Shown: positions 8,831 to 19,601, counted from the stretch's first letter. The stretch is DNA of 20,741 bases from Porogramme epimiltina (GCA_900155495.1 FTLJ01000876.1:1-20741), one strand, 5' to 3'. The notes: generated by a model from the letters alone, not told the origin. Numbers and translations are program-made.

Positions 8831-10116
8831 TTGTGATCCAGACAACACCGATGCTGCTCTTCGACCGCCGAAGCTGGGCATCTGGCGAGATGTTGTCCCC
8901 GCAAAGAACATAAGGACAGGACCGCAAGGAAGGATGGGAGGAAAATGGGTGGAGAGAAGATAAAACAAAGAAACAGCGTACCACGATCACACTGCACGCG
9001 ATGCCAACCCCTCACTCCAGGATACAGCCCATCCTTATATGTAGTGCGAGTGGCTTCTCCGTCTGCATTGTCTTCGCACGATACGCACACTGGAGAAGCG
9101 TATGTCGTTCGAGGAGAGGAAGAAAAGAAGTTGAAGCTGAACTTGGTCCGAGGGGCGTCCTTTTCAACAACCTGCGAGAGGAGCACTGGCATGGGCAGCG
9201 ATAACGACCAAGGTAGAAGACGTAGAAAGAAAGTCACTCACCATTGACCGCATAGCTAGGAGGGAGGTGAGGAAGGCAAAGTTGGACGACAACGGGAGTC
9301 GCAGCCGTCGCGTTCAGAGAGACATCTTGCCGAGCCGTACTCCAGGCGTCGGGACGGCACTGCGTAGCCAAGCCCTTGCACGCACCACAAGTCGCAGCCG
9401 TTGGAGGACGAAGTTGAGGGAGGCTACGACGACAGTGGGTCAACTGCCGCAGTATGATGGCGAGAGAGGGGCAGAAGCGAGGACACTGGCCGGGGGAAGC
9501 CTTCCCGGCCGGTCTAGACCCGTGGGCGCTTGCAATGTCATTAACACTTCTTCACTCTCTTCGCCTTCCACCACGGTACCAAGCAAGAGCGGCAGCCCCC
9601 TGTACAATTCTGTCTGCCCTCGCTCACATGTCAGTACATCAGACGGAGCTCAGTTTTCTCCGGCCGGTGACATCGATTTCTCGATCCCCTCCGTCCGGAC
9701 TCCGGACCCTTCAACGCTTCCCAGTTTCCTAGCCTCATACGTGCGTCAAGTCTCGACTTCACGGTGCAATCCCCTTCGTCCAATTGACGGAGCTTTCTCC
9801 AACTTTACTGTTTATCTAGGGTGTGGTATTCACTCTTGCACTGCCCTGAAGCTTGGGTGCCACATTGAGAATAGTCGTGAACGCTGTCTCCAGTGGACCG
9901 GCTTCAATTTCGATGGGTTTGTTCTTGGGTGTCGCTCAGAACCCGCAGCTTTATTCGAGCGCATGCGGGAGGAGAGCCATATACCCGTTAAAGCTCCAAT
10001 CACATCACTCCCCAGAAGAAGCTCCATCCGTATTGGGAGCCGTATAGCATAGTACTCACAGAGGACGCGCGTATCACCCTGGGAGCCCTCTCTCACACTC
10101 TCCTTCAGCCCCCACC
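8831..10116. other. Upstream flank of gene B, no identifiable gene
   Basis: 8831-9440 is purine-rich on the plus strand and holds only overlapping chance-looking frames. 9530-9740 is Ser/Pro-rich in one plus frame (GDIDFSIPSVRTPDPSTLP) and ends at a possible donor GTGCGTCAAG, so it may be a leftover exon. The last 100 bases before ATG 10117 are pyrimidine-rich (CCTCTCTCACACTCTCC), as is common just upstream of fungal start sites. No TATA box stands out. Confidence 0.3.
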
Positions 10117-13100
10117 ATGCTTCCTGCAACTGTCTCAGACATCACACATCCGGAGACTTTGCACACCAATGCTCAAGTAGGTGTCGTACAAGAGCTCCGA
10201 GCCAACATGGAAGGGAACATTCTTGCGACAGCGGTGAGCGACGCTGGTACCTACCCCCCCTCGGCAACTTTCCTTACACATACCCTGGCGCGCTGAAGGC
10301 GAAGCCAGGGAGCCCCGCGGGGAGTGACTCTGGAGCCTCTAACAGGGCATCCAAGAAGGTACGTGTCATTATATCCTCCAATGGAACGTCTTTCACCATC
10401 ACCCAAAACTCACCCGCGTTCCATATGACATAGTCTCGCAAACGTTCAACGCGCTCCCTTCGCAACCAAAGCTCCTCACCTGGACCGAAAGAACATAACG
10501 CGGAGGCTGCGAACGTGAACAGTGTATACAGGTCCCCAGCTACGGCCGCAGAAGACCTGGAACCAGCGTCCCAGCGGGCGAGTAGTTCAGATGCTGCTAG
10601 GCGGGTTTGAGTGCACGCTCATTGGGGTCTCGCAGATTGCTGCTCCTCGCGCGACGGACTCAGTGGTTTCAAGATATCCAGACCCCAATACGCCTGACGG
10701 GGGCGAGATCCCCGAGGTATGTTGTCGGGGGTGCAAATCGCCACGATCTCATCAAACTTACATTCGCAGCAGCAATGTGGTGCGCTCGATGATTCGCCTA
10801 ATGAGGACGGTGGTGCACGTCAGCAGGACGAGAATCCCAGCGCAACGCAACCTACAGATCTGGGTTTGGTACGTGCAAGCACCCATGTTATCCAGGTAGT
10901 TTTGTCTTGATTGTCTGCGCATACGTGATCCTCTTTAGAATGCCGAAGCCAGTGGTCCCACGGTACACATCGAACCATCCAGTGGCGCTCAAATGGTAAG
11001 TGGGTAGCATGTTAAGACTACAATGCGCATTAATGGGCATTATCACAGATTAATGAGCCATCGATGACGGAACAAAAGCGAATCGAGCTCCCAGATATTT
11101 TCGAAGTCAGCACCCACCGCATTGTCCGTTGACCGTTCTACGCATGCTGACTAGACACCACAAAGCTCGCGCTAGGAGAATACACGGAGAAGGAAAAGGC
11201 AGAGGCGTGGCACAAGATTTCCGACACGGTCAAGAACTACAGCGACGAGCTCATTGAGCAGTGGATAAAGGAGATAGATGGTCTCCTCACCTTTGTACGC
11301 CCCTCTCAACGTTACACTCAGCTCTCCGTTTACTGACTAACATATCCGGCCACAGGCGGGTCTCTTCTCAGCCATATTAACCGCATTCAATGTCCTGTCT
11401 TATCCGATTCTTCAACCGGCCCCAGCCGATCAGACGAACGCTATCCTCTCCAGCATCTCAGCTCAGCTGGAAAGCTTCCGAATAAGCACTCTCTTCGTTA
11501 ACTCTACAGGGGTCGCCTTCAATCCTTCGGCTCCCCCACCGCCGTTCAAAGCGCCCCTTTACGCGATCTGGCTCAACGCTCTGTGGTTCACCAGTCTAGT
11601 TGTCAGCCTCGCCTCGGCAATGATCGGGATCATCGTCAAACAGTGGCTCAAAGAGTACAGCACCGGCCTCTATGGAGTCTCACGGGACATCGCGCGCCGC
11701 CGACAGTACCGGTACGACAACCTGGAAAGATGGCGGGTGGGGATGATCGTCGCGATCATCCCCGTGCTTCTCCTCATCGCCGCCGTCCTCTTCCTCGCCG
11801 GTCTCTTAATCCTCCTCTACAACACTCACGACACCGTCGCAGAAGTTGTATCCGTGTTCATTGGCCTTCTTCTCCTTTTCGTCGCTATGACCACTATACT
11901 CCCAGCAGTATCTCGGTCGTGCTGCTATTACTCTCCACAAGCACGCGCTGTATTCAGCTTACGGAATGGCGTGATTCGCGTCGTTGGAAGTACATTTTTC
12001 CTTGGAGTTAATGTGCTATACCATCTCTTCGTTTGGATCATGGATCATACCCACACATATGCAATCTGGAGATGTTACCATGTCTTCGACAACTTGAAGA
12101 ACAAAAACTATCCCGTGTGGAGATCTCCACGCGTTTGGCGCAGCGGCGAGGTGTCTTCCGAAGCAGAAGCTGCAAATCTCGACGTCAACATCCTCGTCAC
12201 CGCATACTCCGCTACGCTCGACGCCACTACCCTCAACAGCTCTATCGCTGCCTGTCTTTCCGACGACGCAAGTCCTCCGTTTTGGACCATGTACATGTCC
12301 AAGCTGAAGGAAACTGCCGTCAATCGTTCTGGGCCATGGGGCCACTGGCCCAAGCCCGTTCTTGACGTCTTTGGGAAGATTGCTGGAACGGTGATACAGG
12401 GCACGGGCCTAACACAAATGTCAAATGACGATGAAGAGGTGAATTATAACAACGATCAGGTCCCTATCGAGCCAAAGAAGGTCACCTCAGAAGATCTTGA
12501 CTTCTTGCGCACTGTATGGCGTGAATACCCTCGGTGCGTCAGTGTATCGACGCAGCTGAGAGCCCTAGTTTCTACTCGTCAAGAGATTGATGCTACAAAT
12601 GCGAATGAAGCGTGGGCGATGCTGTCTCGCTGTGACATTCACGAAATATATGATGCAGTCACTTTGAAGATTGGTATGTGGTGACGACAATCCTTACATT
12701 CTGACTTACTGACGTTGGGCACGGCAGTTGCGGTCGCCGCTGCAGAAAGGTTGCGCTCCTTTGTCCAGGATCCCCGTCTTGGCTCTCCTCATCCTCAGCG
12801 GCGCGTTGAATGGGAGCTGGATAACGTGGTCGATGACCATCTTCGCATCATCGTGGAACTGCTGGAAAATCGACCACTGTCAAATGCGCTCACAGACATC
12901 AAGCCACTCGTCATTGATGCACTGGACTCCACGCAGACATTTCTGCTAGGGATGGATTGGAATAACCCCGAGAGGAACCTGGGATGGGAGAGTTGTTCTT
13001 ACAGGCAGGTCCTCGAGACTATCGCGCGGATTCACGGCAACGAGCACACCCGGGATCTGATCACCCCTTCCTTGGTTGAAGTCCTGGTAACGGCCGGCAA

Positions 13101-13652
13101 GATTCGTACGTCACCATTGTGCAGTCCGTACGCGATTTATCGCATCTAACTGTGCATACAGTTGCACAGGCCGCCACGGATAGCTTGCGTGTCTCCGTCG
13201 ATAACCCCCGCCTCGGCTCCCCCCATCCGCAACGAAACGTCCGATTGGAGCTGAGGAATGTGATCTTGCCCCCTCTACACATCATCGGGGCGCTGGCTGG
13301 GACTCGCGCAGTCTCCAACGGGCTCGGGGGCATTGAACCATTAGTCGCTGATGCACTGGGCTTGGCGCAGACATTCCTGCTGGGGATGGATTGGAATAGC
13401 CCCGACAGGGACCTGATATTGGAGAGCGAGCTCTACACGGAGGCGCTCAAGGCTATCGCGCAGATTCACGGCAACAAGCACACCCGAGGCTTGATCACCC
13501 CTACCTTGGTCGGAACCCTGGCAAGCGCGTTTTCGCGCATCATCGGCGAGGACGAATGGGAGCACACTGCGTCGAGAGGTTGGGATGTACGGCAGTGCAG
13601 AGATATGCTGGTCCAACTGCGCTCCACAGTCGGGATATCGAGTTCGTCTTGA
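10117..13652 (+). CDS. DUF6535 domain-containing membrane protein (gene B)
   Basis: Exon model: 10117-10233, 10299-10358, 10434-10604, 10636-10716, 10770-10868, 10939-10995, 11049-11105, 11166-11294, 11356-12673, 12728-13105, 13162-13652; 2958 nt, 985 residues. The start is ATG in CCCACCATG. Residues 1-210 are Ser/Pro/Asp-rich and probably disordered. About 215-257 is a charged helix (GEYTEKEKAEAWHKI) leading into DUF6535. Hydrophobic segments lie near 258-275 (AGLFSAILTAFNVL), 325-352, 387-411 (MIVAIIPVLLLIAAVLFLAG) and 418-444. Residues 536-696 match gene A; two C-terminal modules follow. The product is an integral membrane protein of unknown function. Weak point: the model needs a 31-nt intron at 10605-10635. 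A donor at 10515 (GTGAAC, also phase 0) would give a 121-nt intron and remove 30 residues. Confidence 0.8.
11356..11930 (+). other. DUF6535 membrane region of gene B
   Basis: The core family signature is in one exon: the end of the IDGLL(T)FAGLFSA motif is split by the 11295-11355 intron. It is followed by LNALWFTSLVVSLASAM, then KQWLKEY and a basic loop (RDIARRRQYRYDNLERWRV), then two closely spaced hydrophobic helices. This order is the usual pattern of the Agaricomycete DUF6535 family. Gene A has none of it. Confidence 0.8.
12728..13105 (+). repeat. C-terminal module B1 (exon, 378 nt)
   Basis: 126 codons with phase-1 borders, identical in length to A1-A3. It contains PRLGSPHPQRRVEWELDNV, LLGMDWNNPERNL, SYRQVLETIARIHGNEH and LITPSLVEVLV. 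It is closest to A3. The 54-nt intron before it (12674-12727) has an in-frame TGA at 12682-12684, unlike the stop-free introns between A1, A2 and A3. Confidence 0.85.
13162..13652 (+). repeat. Terminal module B2 plus tail (last exon)
   Basis: Counterpart of A4, three bases shorter: AQAATDSLRVSVDNPRLGSP at the start, LLGMDWNSPDRDL and LITPTLVGTLASAFSRIIGED near the end, and the same ISSSS terminus. The WELDN block is altered to LELRN. The intron before it (13106-13161) keeps the CATCTAAC branch region and GCATACAG acceptor of the A3-A4 intron. Confidence 0.85.
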
Positions 13653-13741
13653 GCACACCATGAGGTTTCGGCCGCGTGCGTGTGAATGCCCTCGAAAGGT
13701 GCGTTGAGCTCTGCATTTCACCGATCCATGCTCACATCCAC
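13653..13741 (+). repeat. 3' UTR block shared with gene A
   Basis: Second copy of the post-stop block at 4257-4345, starting GCACACCATGAGGTTTCGGC. Similarity fades after the CTCACATCC at its end. Confidence 0.75.
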
Positions 13742-13949
13742 TTCAGTAGAGTATGCCATTTCTGGCAGATCCGATTGATGAGAGAGTTGACGGGGGATAT
13801 GTGGGGATACTGTAATGAATGCTATTGAAACTGGGTGTTGAAATTTAGATATATTTAGTGTACAATATACTACAAACTTTACATGAGTCTATGAACTGAG
13901 TACAGCGAGGGGCAACACCGGCAAGCGAGGGCACTGAACATCGTGGGTG

Positions 13950-14183
13950 CCTCGTGTCGGAGCGAAGTGGCACGCTCGCCGTCATCGAGCCATTTGTCAC
14001 GGACGCACTGGGCTCAGTGCGGAAGTTCCTACTGGGGATGGATTGGGATAGCCCCACGAGGGACCTGGAGGGGGAGAGCACTTCTTTCAAAAAGATCTTT
14101 GAGGAGATCGCGTGGATCTACGGCAACGGGCACGCCCGGAACCGGATTACTCCCACATCAGTGCGAGGGAGGGTCCACCGCTA
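13950..14183 (+). pseudogene. Orphan C-terminal module fragment
   Basis: The frame LAVIEPFVTDALGSVRKF, LLGMDWDSPTRDLEGE, SFKKIFEEIAWIYGNGHAR, RITPTSV is the last two thirds of a module, about 300 nt past gene B's stop. It is closest to A1/A2 (the SSF and EEI features), not to B1 or B2. The first part (PRLGSP to WELDN) and splice borders are missing and the frame ends at TAG 14182-14184. It is a dead relic. Confidence 0.75.
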
Positions 14184-15460
14184 GGAAGAGAGGGCGGGCG
14201 GGCAGGCAATGTTCTATCTGTTGCTTTGGAACATGCATACCGTATGCATTGGTCGTCGCGTTGTATATATGATACATCGTAGGGATTCGGGAGTACTCAT
14301 AGTACCTACTACGGACGTTACGTGCCTACAGGGAGTGCGGTTTTAGGATATGAGTCGCATGGAACTACAGTTGTGTCGGGGGGCGAAACACAAAGGTCAT
14401 ACCTGGAATGTGCAGTCTGCTCGTACATAGGCAGTGTACAGTAATGCAGCAGCTGCGGTAGCATGTTGGGGGAGGGCGAGGACACTGGGATCCCCGACTT
14501 TCTCGCCGCGGCGAGTCGGATTGTACGCGTATGCCTCCATGTTCTCGTTGATCGATTCAGGCCCGTTGCGTTCCATGGCACACACAGACGTGCAACGTGA
14601 TGGTAGCTCCTACGAAATACTAGCCTGAGGTACTAAGAAGAGGCCGAGGAGTTCGCCTTTCAGTAGCATCGTGCCTGCGGAGATCAGCGGCGTCAGGGGA
14701 GTTTTGTAGGAAAGACGAGGGTCGCCCTCAACCTACATACCAAATGGGAGTGCAGTCACCAACGCCATAGTCGCCCGATCCGGGATATGCCACAGAGCCT
14801 GACCCTTAGGAGATCCAAATGCGCATGCGGCTAATAAACTTGGAAGCGCGGGGTCAAGCCTGTCAGTTGCCGGTAGATGTCATAGAGTCACGGAATGCGA
14901 CTGACGTGTACTGCATCTACCTCTTATCACTATGAGACGATGGATGACAGACACGGGGACGTGAGCCCTCGGATCGCGTGCCGTCCGAACGAACTGCGCT
15001 GGTATGTATAATCTACAGTAAGCTGCGTAAACAAGCGTAAGTCAGCGGACTTCGATATTGTAGGCGGGAGGATACACACTGCGTAACCGCGAAAGTGTAT
15101 GTTGAGGTTACATCGCACGAGCCACTGTACAATAACAGCGCACGCAGGTCACCGTGGAGGCAGGAGCGCAGGGGCTGGAATGTCTGTAGAGCCTATGTTG
15201 ACGGATTTGATCATGTTCTGAGAGGTGCAAGTTCGTATTCGTGTCGCAATAGCTTCAGCTGAAGTTCAGCCAGTGGGAAGCCAATGGCAAAGGCCTGTTA
15301 CTGTGGCCAGCTAGCACATAGTGGACAAGGGCCGACTAGGCGTCTTGAAGCAACGGGAGGCGACCAGTGATCGCGTTGGCCGGAACTATGTTTAGAAAGC
15401 AGATAAGCCGCTGGTCATGAAGATGGGAGGGGGCGCGCAAAAAGACCGCGCAACGAAAGA
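14184..15460. other. Spacer with extra sequence relative to copy 1
   Basis: No gene supported. Copy 2 has about 1.1 kb more between the DUF6535 stop and the CTGCTTGAG anchor than copy 1, and most of the excess lies in 13750-14990. 15030-15150 resembles 4520-4650. I saw no transposon ends flanking the extra sequence. Confidence 0.4.
14233..14249. repeat. Perfect palindrome ATGCATAC-C-GTATGCAT
   Basis: An 8-bp perfect inverted repeat around a single C, followed by a TA-rich stretch (GTATATATGATAC). It lies 50 bases downstream of the orphan module fragment. It could be a protein-binding site or chance. Confidence 0.7.
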
Positions 15461-17420
15461 GAGGATGTGACATGCAGGGTGCGTCGGAAGACAGGACCCT
15501 GCTTGAGAGCGGTGGAAGAAGCCGGGGAGGAAGGCAGGAATGGTGGAAGGTAGACGCAGAGGAAGTTAAGGCACGATGGAGACACACCTAGAGGCCGGGT
15601 GACTGTCGTCTCGCACGATAGGAGGGTCCGTCGGCACACCAGTAGGCAGGCAGCTACATATATGCGGACGGAGCGTGGCTGAGGGAGAGGTGGGATAAGG
15701 CCCGGTGGGGACGGCTGGTGAAGGCGCTGTCGGCTGGGCACGAGAGGAAAATAACGTAAGCACGCTGTAGAGAACGATGGGGCAGAGCAGAAAGGAAGCC
15801 ACTCACTGTTCGCATTCCTCGCAGGGCCTCTCGACGTCGTTGGTGGGGCTGGAGCTGAGTCTCTTCGTCGCGCGCTCTGAGTCGGAGATCTGAGCAGGCC
15901 TATGTGGCGTGGGAAAGAAGCGGGCCGCGGTTCGCGCTCCCGGCACCGACGTGTCTCTGTGGCCTGCCTGTCGGCCGCACATCCTCGACTTCACGAGCTC
16001 CTCATTCTTCTCTCGCAGTACTCCGTTTCCGCATCGCACGGGACCGCCGTCGATCCCCTGCTCCACCAGTTTCTTCCACAGTCCCAATTCCTCAGCCAAC
16101 CACACTCGCAAGCTCGCGCCGCCGCGGGGTTTAACAGGGCTACCTATCATCCAGCGCCATCCTCCTTCACTTCTGCCCCAACCCTCCATTCTACCTGCTT
16201 CTCCTCACACAAATCCACTTGTCCTCCCACCCGCACCGCCAATGTGGCTAACCCGATACCTGGACAAGTACTACGTCAGAGGCAGCAGTCTTCAATGAGT
16301 AGCACCTCCACCTTCGACGCTGTCGTGCGCTGCATCGCGGGACGAAAATGAGAGACGCACAAGAGTGCTCTCCTGGGAAGCGAAACACTCTTTCATGCAG
16401 ACGAAAACTGGTGCGTGCGACGTATTTTGCAGCTTGTATCCTCTCTCAAGACGAGTCAGGCCGATGTCATCGTTTTCTGCGCGCCAGACCCAAAGAGCAA
16501 GTCCAACCTCTTGACGATACCTCAAGATGTTACCTTGGCTGCCGTATGTAACACAACCCTTTCTCGCGTTCATCACACCAACACCCCTTTCCTTGCTTAG
16601 GCGTCGTCCACTAAGATCTGGCAACTCGGCTCCTTCTACCCAGTCTTACGGAGAGAACCATCTCAAACGAGTGCGGAAACCTTTCCAACCTTCACTTTTT
16701 TGCGTCAAGCTCACATACCTACAGATGAGCACAAACGGAACAGAGGCTTCCCACACGCAAAAGAGCCGTGCATGCCTGCTGCAGGATGTACCGCCCTAAG
16801 GTCCTAGACGACGCGCGTCAGCCGGCAATGGCCAAGCGGCCCGTGCCCTCGAACGAAGAGCAGATCACGGAGACGTTGTCTATCCCGTCTAAACAAGAGG
16901 TGCGGAACCCGGACGAGCGAGACAGGTGAGTGTGCCCGCCTTTCCCTCATTTATCCTAACTTAGTATCTGCATCTGTAGCTCAACCGCGGAAGTGCCAAC
17001 AGTGCCCGCGACGCTTCCGTCCCCTAGAAAACTCCTTCGAGGTACGTCTGTCCACCGAATCCGGCTCGCCGTCGTCACAAATCGGCGACAGGCTCGTCTA
17101 CCAATGCATCCTCATGCCAGGCCCGAGGGGTGCTTCGCAGTGAGGTACCCACCGGAGTATGGACGCGCTTGGTGCCGCTGTAGTAAGTCGTAAGCACCCT
17201 ATTGCTGCCGCCGTGATGTTCACCGAGAGGGATCCAGGTCGTGATTTCGACGCCGCCGCAACTGACGGTCGACAAGAACCCGTGGAAGGTCTAGGGTCCC
17301 GATTGTCCAGCGTATCTCCGGCGCCCAACGCCGCACCCTCTCTTGTGGATGCCTGGTTCAGCATTGCCCAGATACCCAGAACCTCCATGGTGCCGCCGCG
17401 CCAACATCTACGACAACCCC
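15460..17420 (+). repeat. Segmental duplication, copy 2 (partner of 4940-7010)
   Basis: Collinear anchors: ACAGGACCCTGCTTGAG (about 15491), AGAAAGGAAGCCACTCACT (about 15789), CAGAGGCAGCAGTCTTCAAT (about 16277), CCTCAAGATGTTACCTTGGC (about 16521), AAGGTCCTAGACGACGCGCG (about 16798), GTGGATGCCTGGTTCAGC (about 17344). Similarity ends near 17420. Confidence 0.75.
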
Positions 17421-17450
17421 GAAAGTCTCAACGTGTCTGTGCAGAACACG
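16295..17450 (+). pseudogene. Degenerate multi-exon gene C2
   Basis: ATG 16295 starts MSSTSTFDAVVRCIAG, which breaks at TGA 16349-16351 where C1 has a Cys codon. The conserved frame continues to ETLFHADEN and a donor GTGCGTG. Later exons: about 16467-16543 (ADVIVFCAPDPKSKSN, IPQDVTLAA), 16786-16925 (MYRPKVLDDARQPAMAKRP, SIPSKQEVRNPDERDR), 16982-17041 (QPRKCQQCPRRFRPLENSFE) and 17238 on (QEPVEG, PSLVDAWFSIAQIPRTSM). Where C1 has CAG before the zinc-finger-like piece, C2 has CAA, so that acceptor is lost. Both copies are broken, at different places. The product is not recognised. Confidence 0.45.
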
Positions 17451-18350
17451 AGGAGCATCCCCAGGCACGGCGCCGCCGCGCACCAGCATCGACATCCACC
17501 CCAGCGCGACCCGCGACCTACGCTGCGCGGCCGCCGACTGCAACCCCGCGCGCCTCGCCTCCACCGTCACTCCCTCCGACGTCTGTCCACCACGCCGCTC
17601 CTCGAGGCCGTCGACGCCAGCGCGTGGCTCTACGGTGACCCAACTTGGCGCGACGATCCAGCCTCCGATGCGATCGTGGGGACGCACCGTCCGCCAACTT
17701 CAAGCTCCACCCCGCAGAGCGGCTCGGCCTCGAGAATGCGCCGGTTGGCGACACAAGACGGTCGGGAGGAAGGATGGGATGGCGGAGTCTTGTCGAGGGG
17801 AGCGCGTGTCGGGCGTTTGGGGCTGCAGAACACTTCTCTGCGCATTCGTCGCGCGCATTGGAGAGCACTGCAGGTGAGATTCACGAGCGAAGCGACCATT
17901 TTCAGTGTTGGCACTGTTATCCTATATCATCGTAGTCCCTCATATTCATACTACCTGTTCCCGGCCGTCCTCCCGCATAGTCGCGCGCCATACATCACCC
18001 TCCCCACCTTCCATATCCCTATTCCTTTAGTTACCTCGGCTTATGTGTGTACACACATCAATATACATCCTGCATCGCTCGCAAAATTTGATGTATTCTT
18101 GTCTATAGACGTGTAATTACAACAATGCCGACACCCAAATCCCCTTCGTGACTCCACTATGGTCTACCTGATGCCGTTGCAGAGTTGCCCACACTGCGCC
18201 TCCCGCCTCGAACTACACTACGCCATCCAGCCCGCGTTCATCAGGCTTTTCCGCTCTATTCGAGAGATCGACAGGAGCTATCACAAATGAGACGTATCAG
18301 GGTACCATTTGGATTAACGGACGGACTAGGACTCACTTTGCGACATGGGA
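17450..18350. other. No identifiable gene
   Basis: 17450-17880 is very GC-rich, with several overlapping open frames on both strands (Arg/Pro/Ala-rich), as expected by chance at this composition. From about 17880 it becomes AT-richer with runs such as TATATCATC and TCAATATACATCC, and looks intergenic. Confidence 0.4.
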
Positions 18351-18352
18351 GC

Positions 18353-18907
18353 CTACTTCGCGCTGCCGTGTAGGGTTTTCATATTCAGCATCCAACACGT
18401 GAACAGACCCACGCTCCATAAGACTGCGTTAAGAGGGGCGCCGCATACGGGGCTGCAAGAACGAGGGTGAGAGATGCATTCCGAAGAGCGAACGCGCAGG
18501 GACACACCTTGTGACCCACTGAACACGACGTCCACAAGCCGCGTGACGCTGGTGCGACACGCATCATCGTGTTCACGGCGTGGGGTAGACCCTTCGTGGA
18601 AGTGCACTGATGCTTCGCGGTGCGTTTTCACAACGTTTGTCGAAGTCCCCAACATCGGCCTGCTTCCTGTGGTCCACGGTCGATGATGTCTAAAATAGCA
18701 GATGCAATAGACTCGACGGCGTTGCAGCTTGTGTGGTGAAAGGGACCAGTCAGCGAGCGCGCACGAGGCTACCAAATACATACCGGCGTCCAGGGAGTCG
18801 CTGTAGACCATGATAGCAAGGGAATGGCCTTTTGGGAATCGCACGAAGAGGCTTGGAGTGCATCTAGGATAGAGCGGGAATGTGAGTTCGCTAGATGCTA
18901 TTAGCAC
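18353..18907 (-). CDS. Possible minus-strand gene remnant, unidentified
   Basis: A 184-codon open frame on the minus strand. Within it, RFPKGHSLAIMVYSDSLDAG is followed by a good donor (GTATGTATTT, read on the minus strand). A possible acceptor downstream leads into SIASAILDIIDRGPQEAG in a shifted frame, which looks like genuine protein sequence. The frame across the putative intron is therefore probably not one protein as it stands. No family recognised; it could be a decayed gene. Confidence 0.25.
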   Translation of the reverse strand: MLIASSELTFPLYPRCTPSLFVRFPKGHSLAIMVYSDSLDAGMYLVASCALADWSLSPHKLQRRRVYCICYFRHHRPWTTGSRPMLGTSTNVVKTHREASVHFHEGSTPRREHDDACRTSVTRLVDVVFSGSQGVSLRVRSSECISHPRSCSPVCGAPLNAVLWSVGLFTCWMLNMKTLHGSAK

Positions 18908-19215
18908 TCACGTTCCGCAAATACTCACTCATAAGCAGGCTTCCGATGTGGTAATATTGGCTAGAGAATGTAGCACCGGCGTGGGTTAATTGCTAACAGC
19001 TGAAACGAGGGATGAGTTGTTAGTCACGAAGAAAGGTAAAGGTACAAGGGCGAAGGAGTGAAGGAGATGTATGCTGATGGCTACGATGGGACGTCTTCAT
19101 TGCGTGCTATGTATGGGCAGGATCGCGTAGGGTCAAGGCGAGGGGAGAGAGAAAAAGACGGAGAGAAAACAGAGGGTGGGAAGTGACGTACCAGGAAACG
19201 CCTCACACGACCTTC
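18908..19215. other. Unassigned spacer
   Basis: No gene seen. 19140-19185 is a purine-rich tract (GAGAGAGAAAAAGACGGAGAG). It would lie downstream of the Pro-rich minus-strand frame that follows. Confidence 0.4.
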
Positions 19216-19569
19216 TCAGCTCATTCCGGCACTCCTGTCTCTATCATACGCATGCATTGCCTCCCCTGCCGGTATATCCCCGAGCGGTGCGGACGAAGGG
19301 ACGGTGTTTGAGGAGAGGACCGGATCCCGAAGGGTCAAGGTCGCCATCGGGCGTTCTGAAAGCACGTCTGGGGGTATCATTGGCTTGTGGGCTGCGGCAA
19401 AAGGACGGATAGGTGGCTGACGTACGGGACTAGAGACAAGTTGTGGATCCTGTACGATAAAAGAGGAAGGGGGCTGAGGAGGGGGTAGAGCGAGTCGAGA
19501 CGGTGGCTGGGAGGAAAGAGGGAAGGGGGGTGAGGAAATGCAGGAAATGCAGTCTGAACCGCCGTACAT
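19216..19569 (-). CDS. Possible Pro/Ser-rich minus-strand ORF
   Basis: 117 codons with blocks such as RQPPIRPFAAAHKPM and DPVLSSNTVPSSAPLGDIP. The composition resembles a disordered fungal protein segment rather than random GC-rich sequence, but no domain is visible and the first third is C/T-repeat-like. It may be an exon of a larger minus-strand gene with 19602-20309, or chance. Confidence 0.2.
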   Translation of the reverse strand: MYGGSDCISCISSPPFPLSSQPPSRLALPPPQPPSSFIVQDPQLVSSPVRQPPIRPFAAAHKPMIPPDVLSERPMATLTLRDPVLSSNTVPSSAPLGDIPAGEAMHAYDRDRSAGMS

Positions 19570-19601
19570 ACCCGCAAAACGTCATGCACAACGTTGACTG
19601 T

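Noticed and set aside
8821..9237. 138-codon minus-strand frame ending with a hydrophobic stretch
   Set aside because: The hydrophobic part (FLCFIFSPPIFLPSFLAVL) is low-complexity translation of a C/T-rich strand; no start context, domain or second copy supports it.
9267..10052. 261-codon plus-strand frame as the 5' part of gene B
   Set aside because: It does not join in phase to the ATG 10117 exon, lacks similarity to the DUF6535 family and changes character repeatedly along its length; only 9530-9740 looks possibly exonic.
15415..16189. Overlapping 78-149-codon frames on both strands
   Set aside because: This is the flank upstream of gene C2; the equivalent frames are not maintained in copy 1, so they are composition effects.
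17159..18116. 257- and 159-codon plus-strand frames
   Set aside because: Only the first part (17238 to about 17420) is conserved with copy 1; the rest is Arg/Pro/His-rich with equally long antisense frames.
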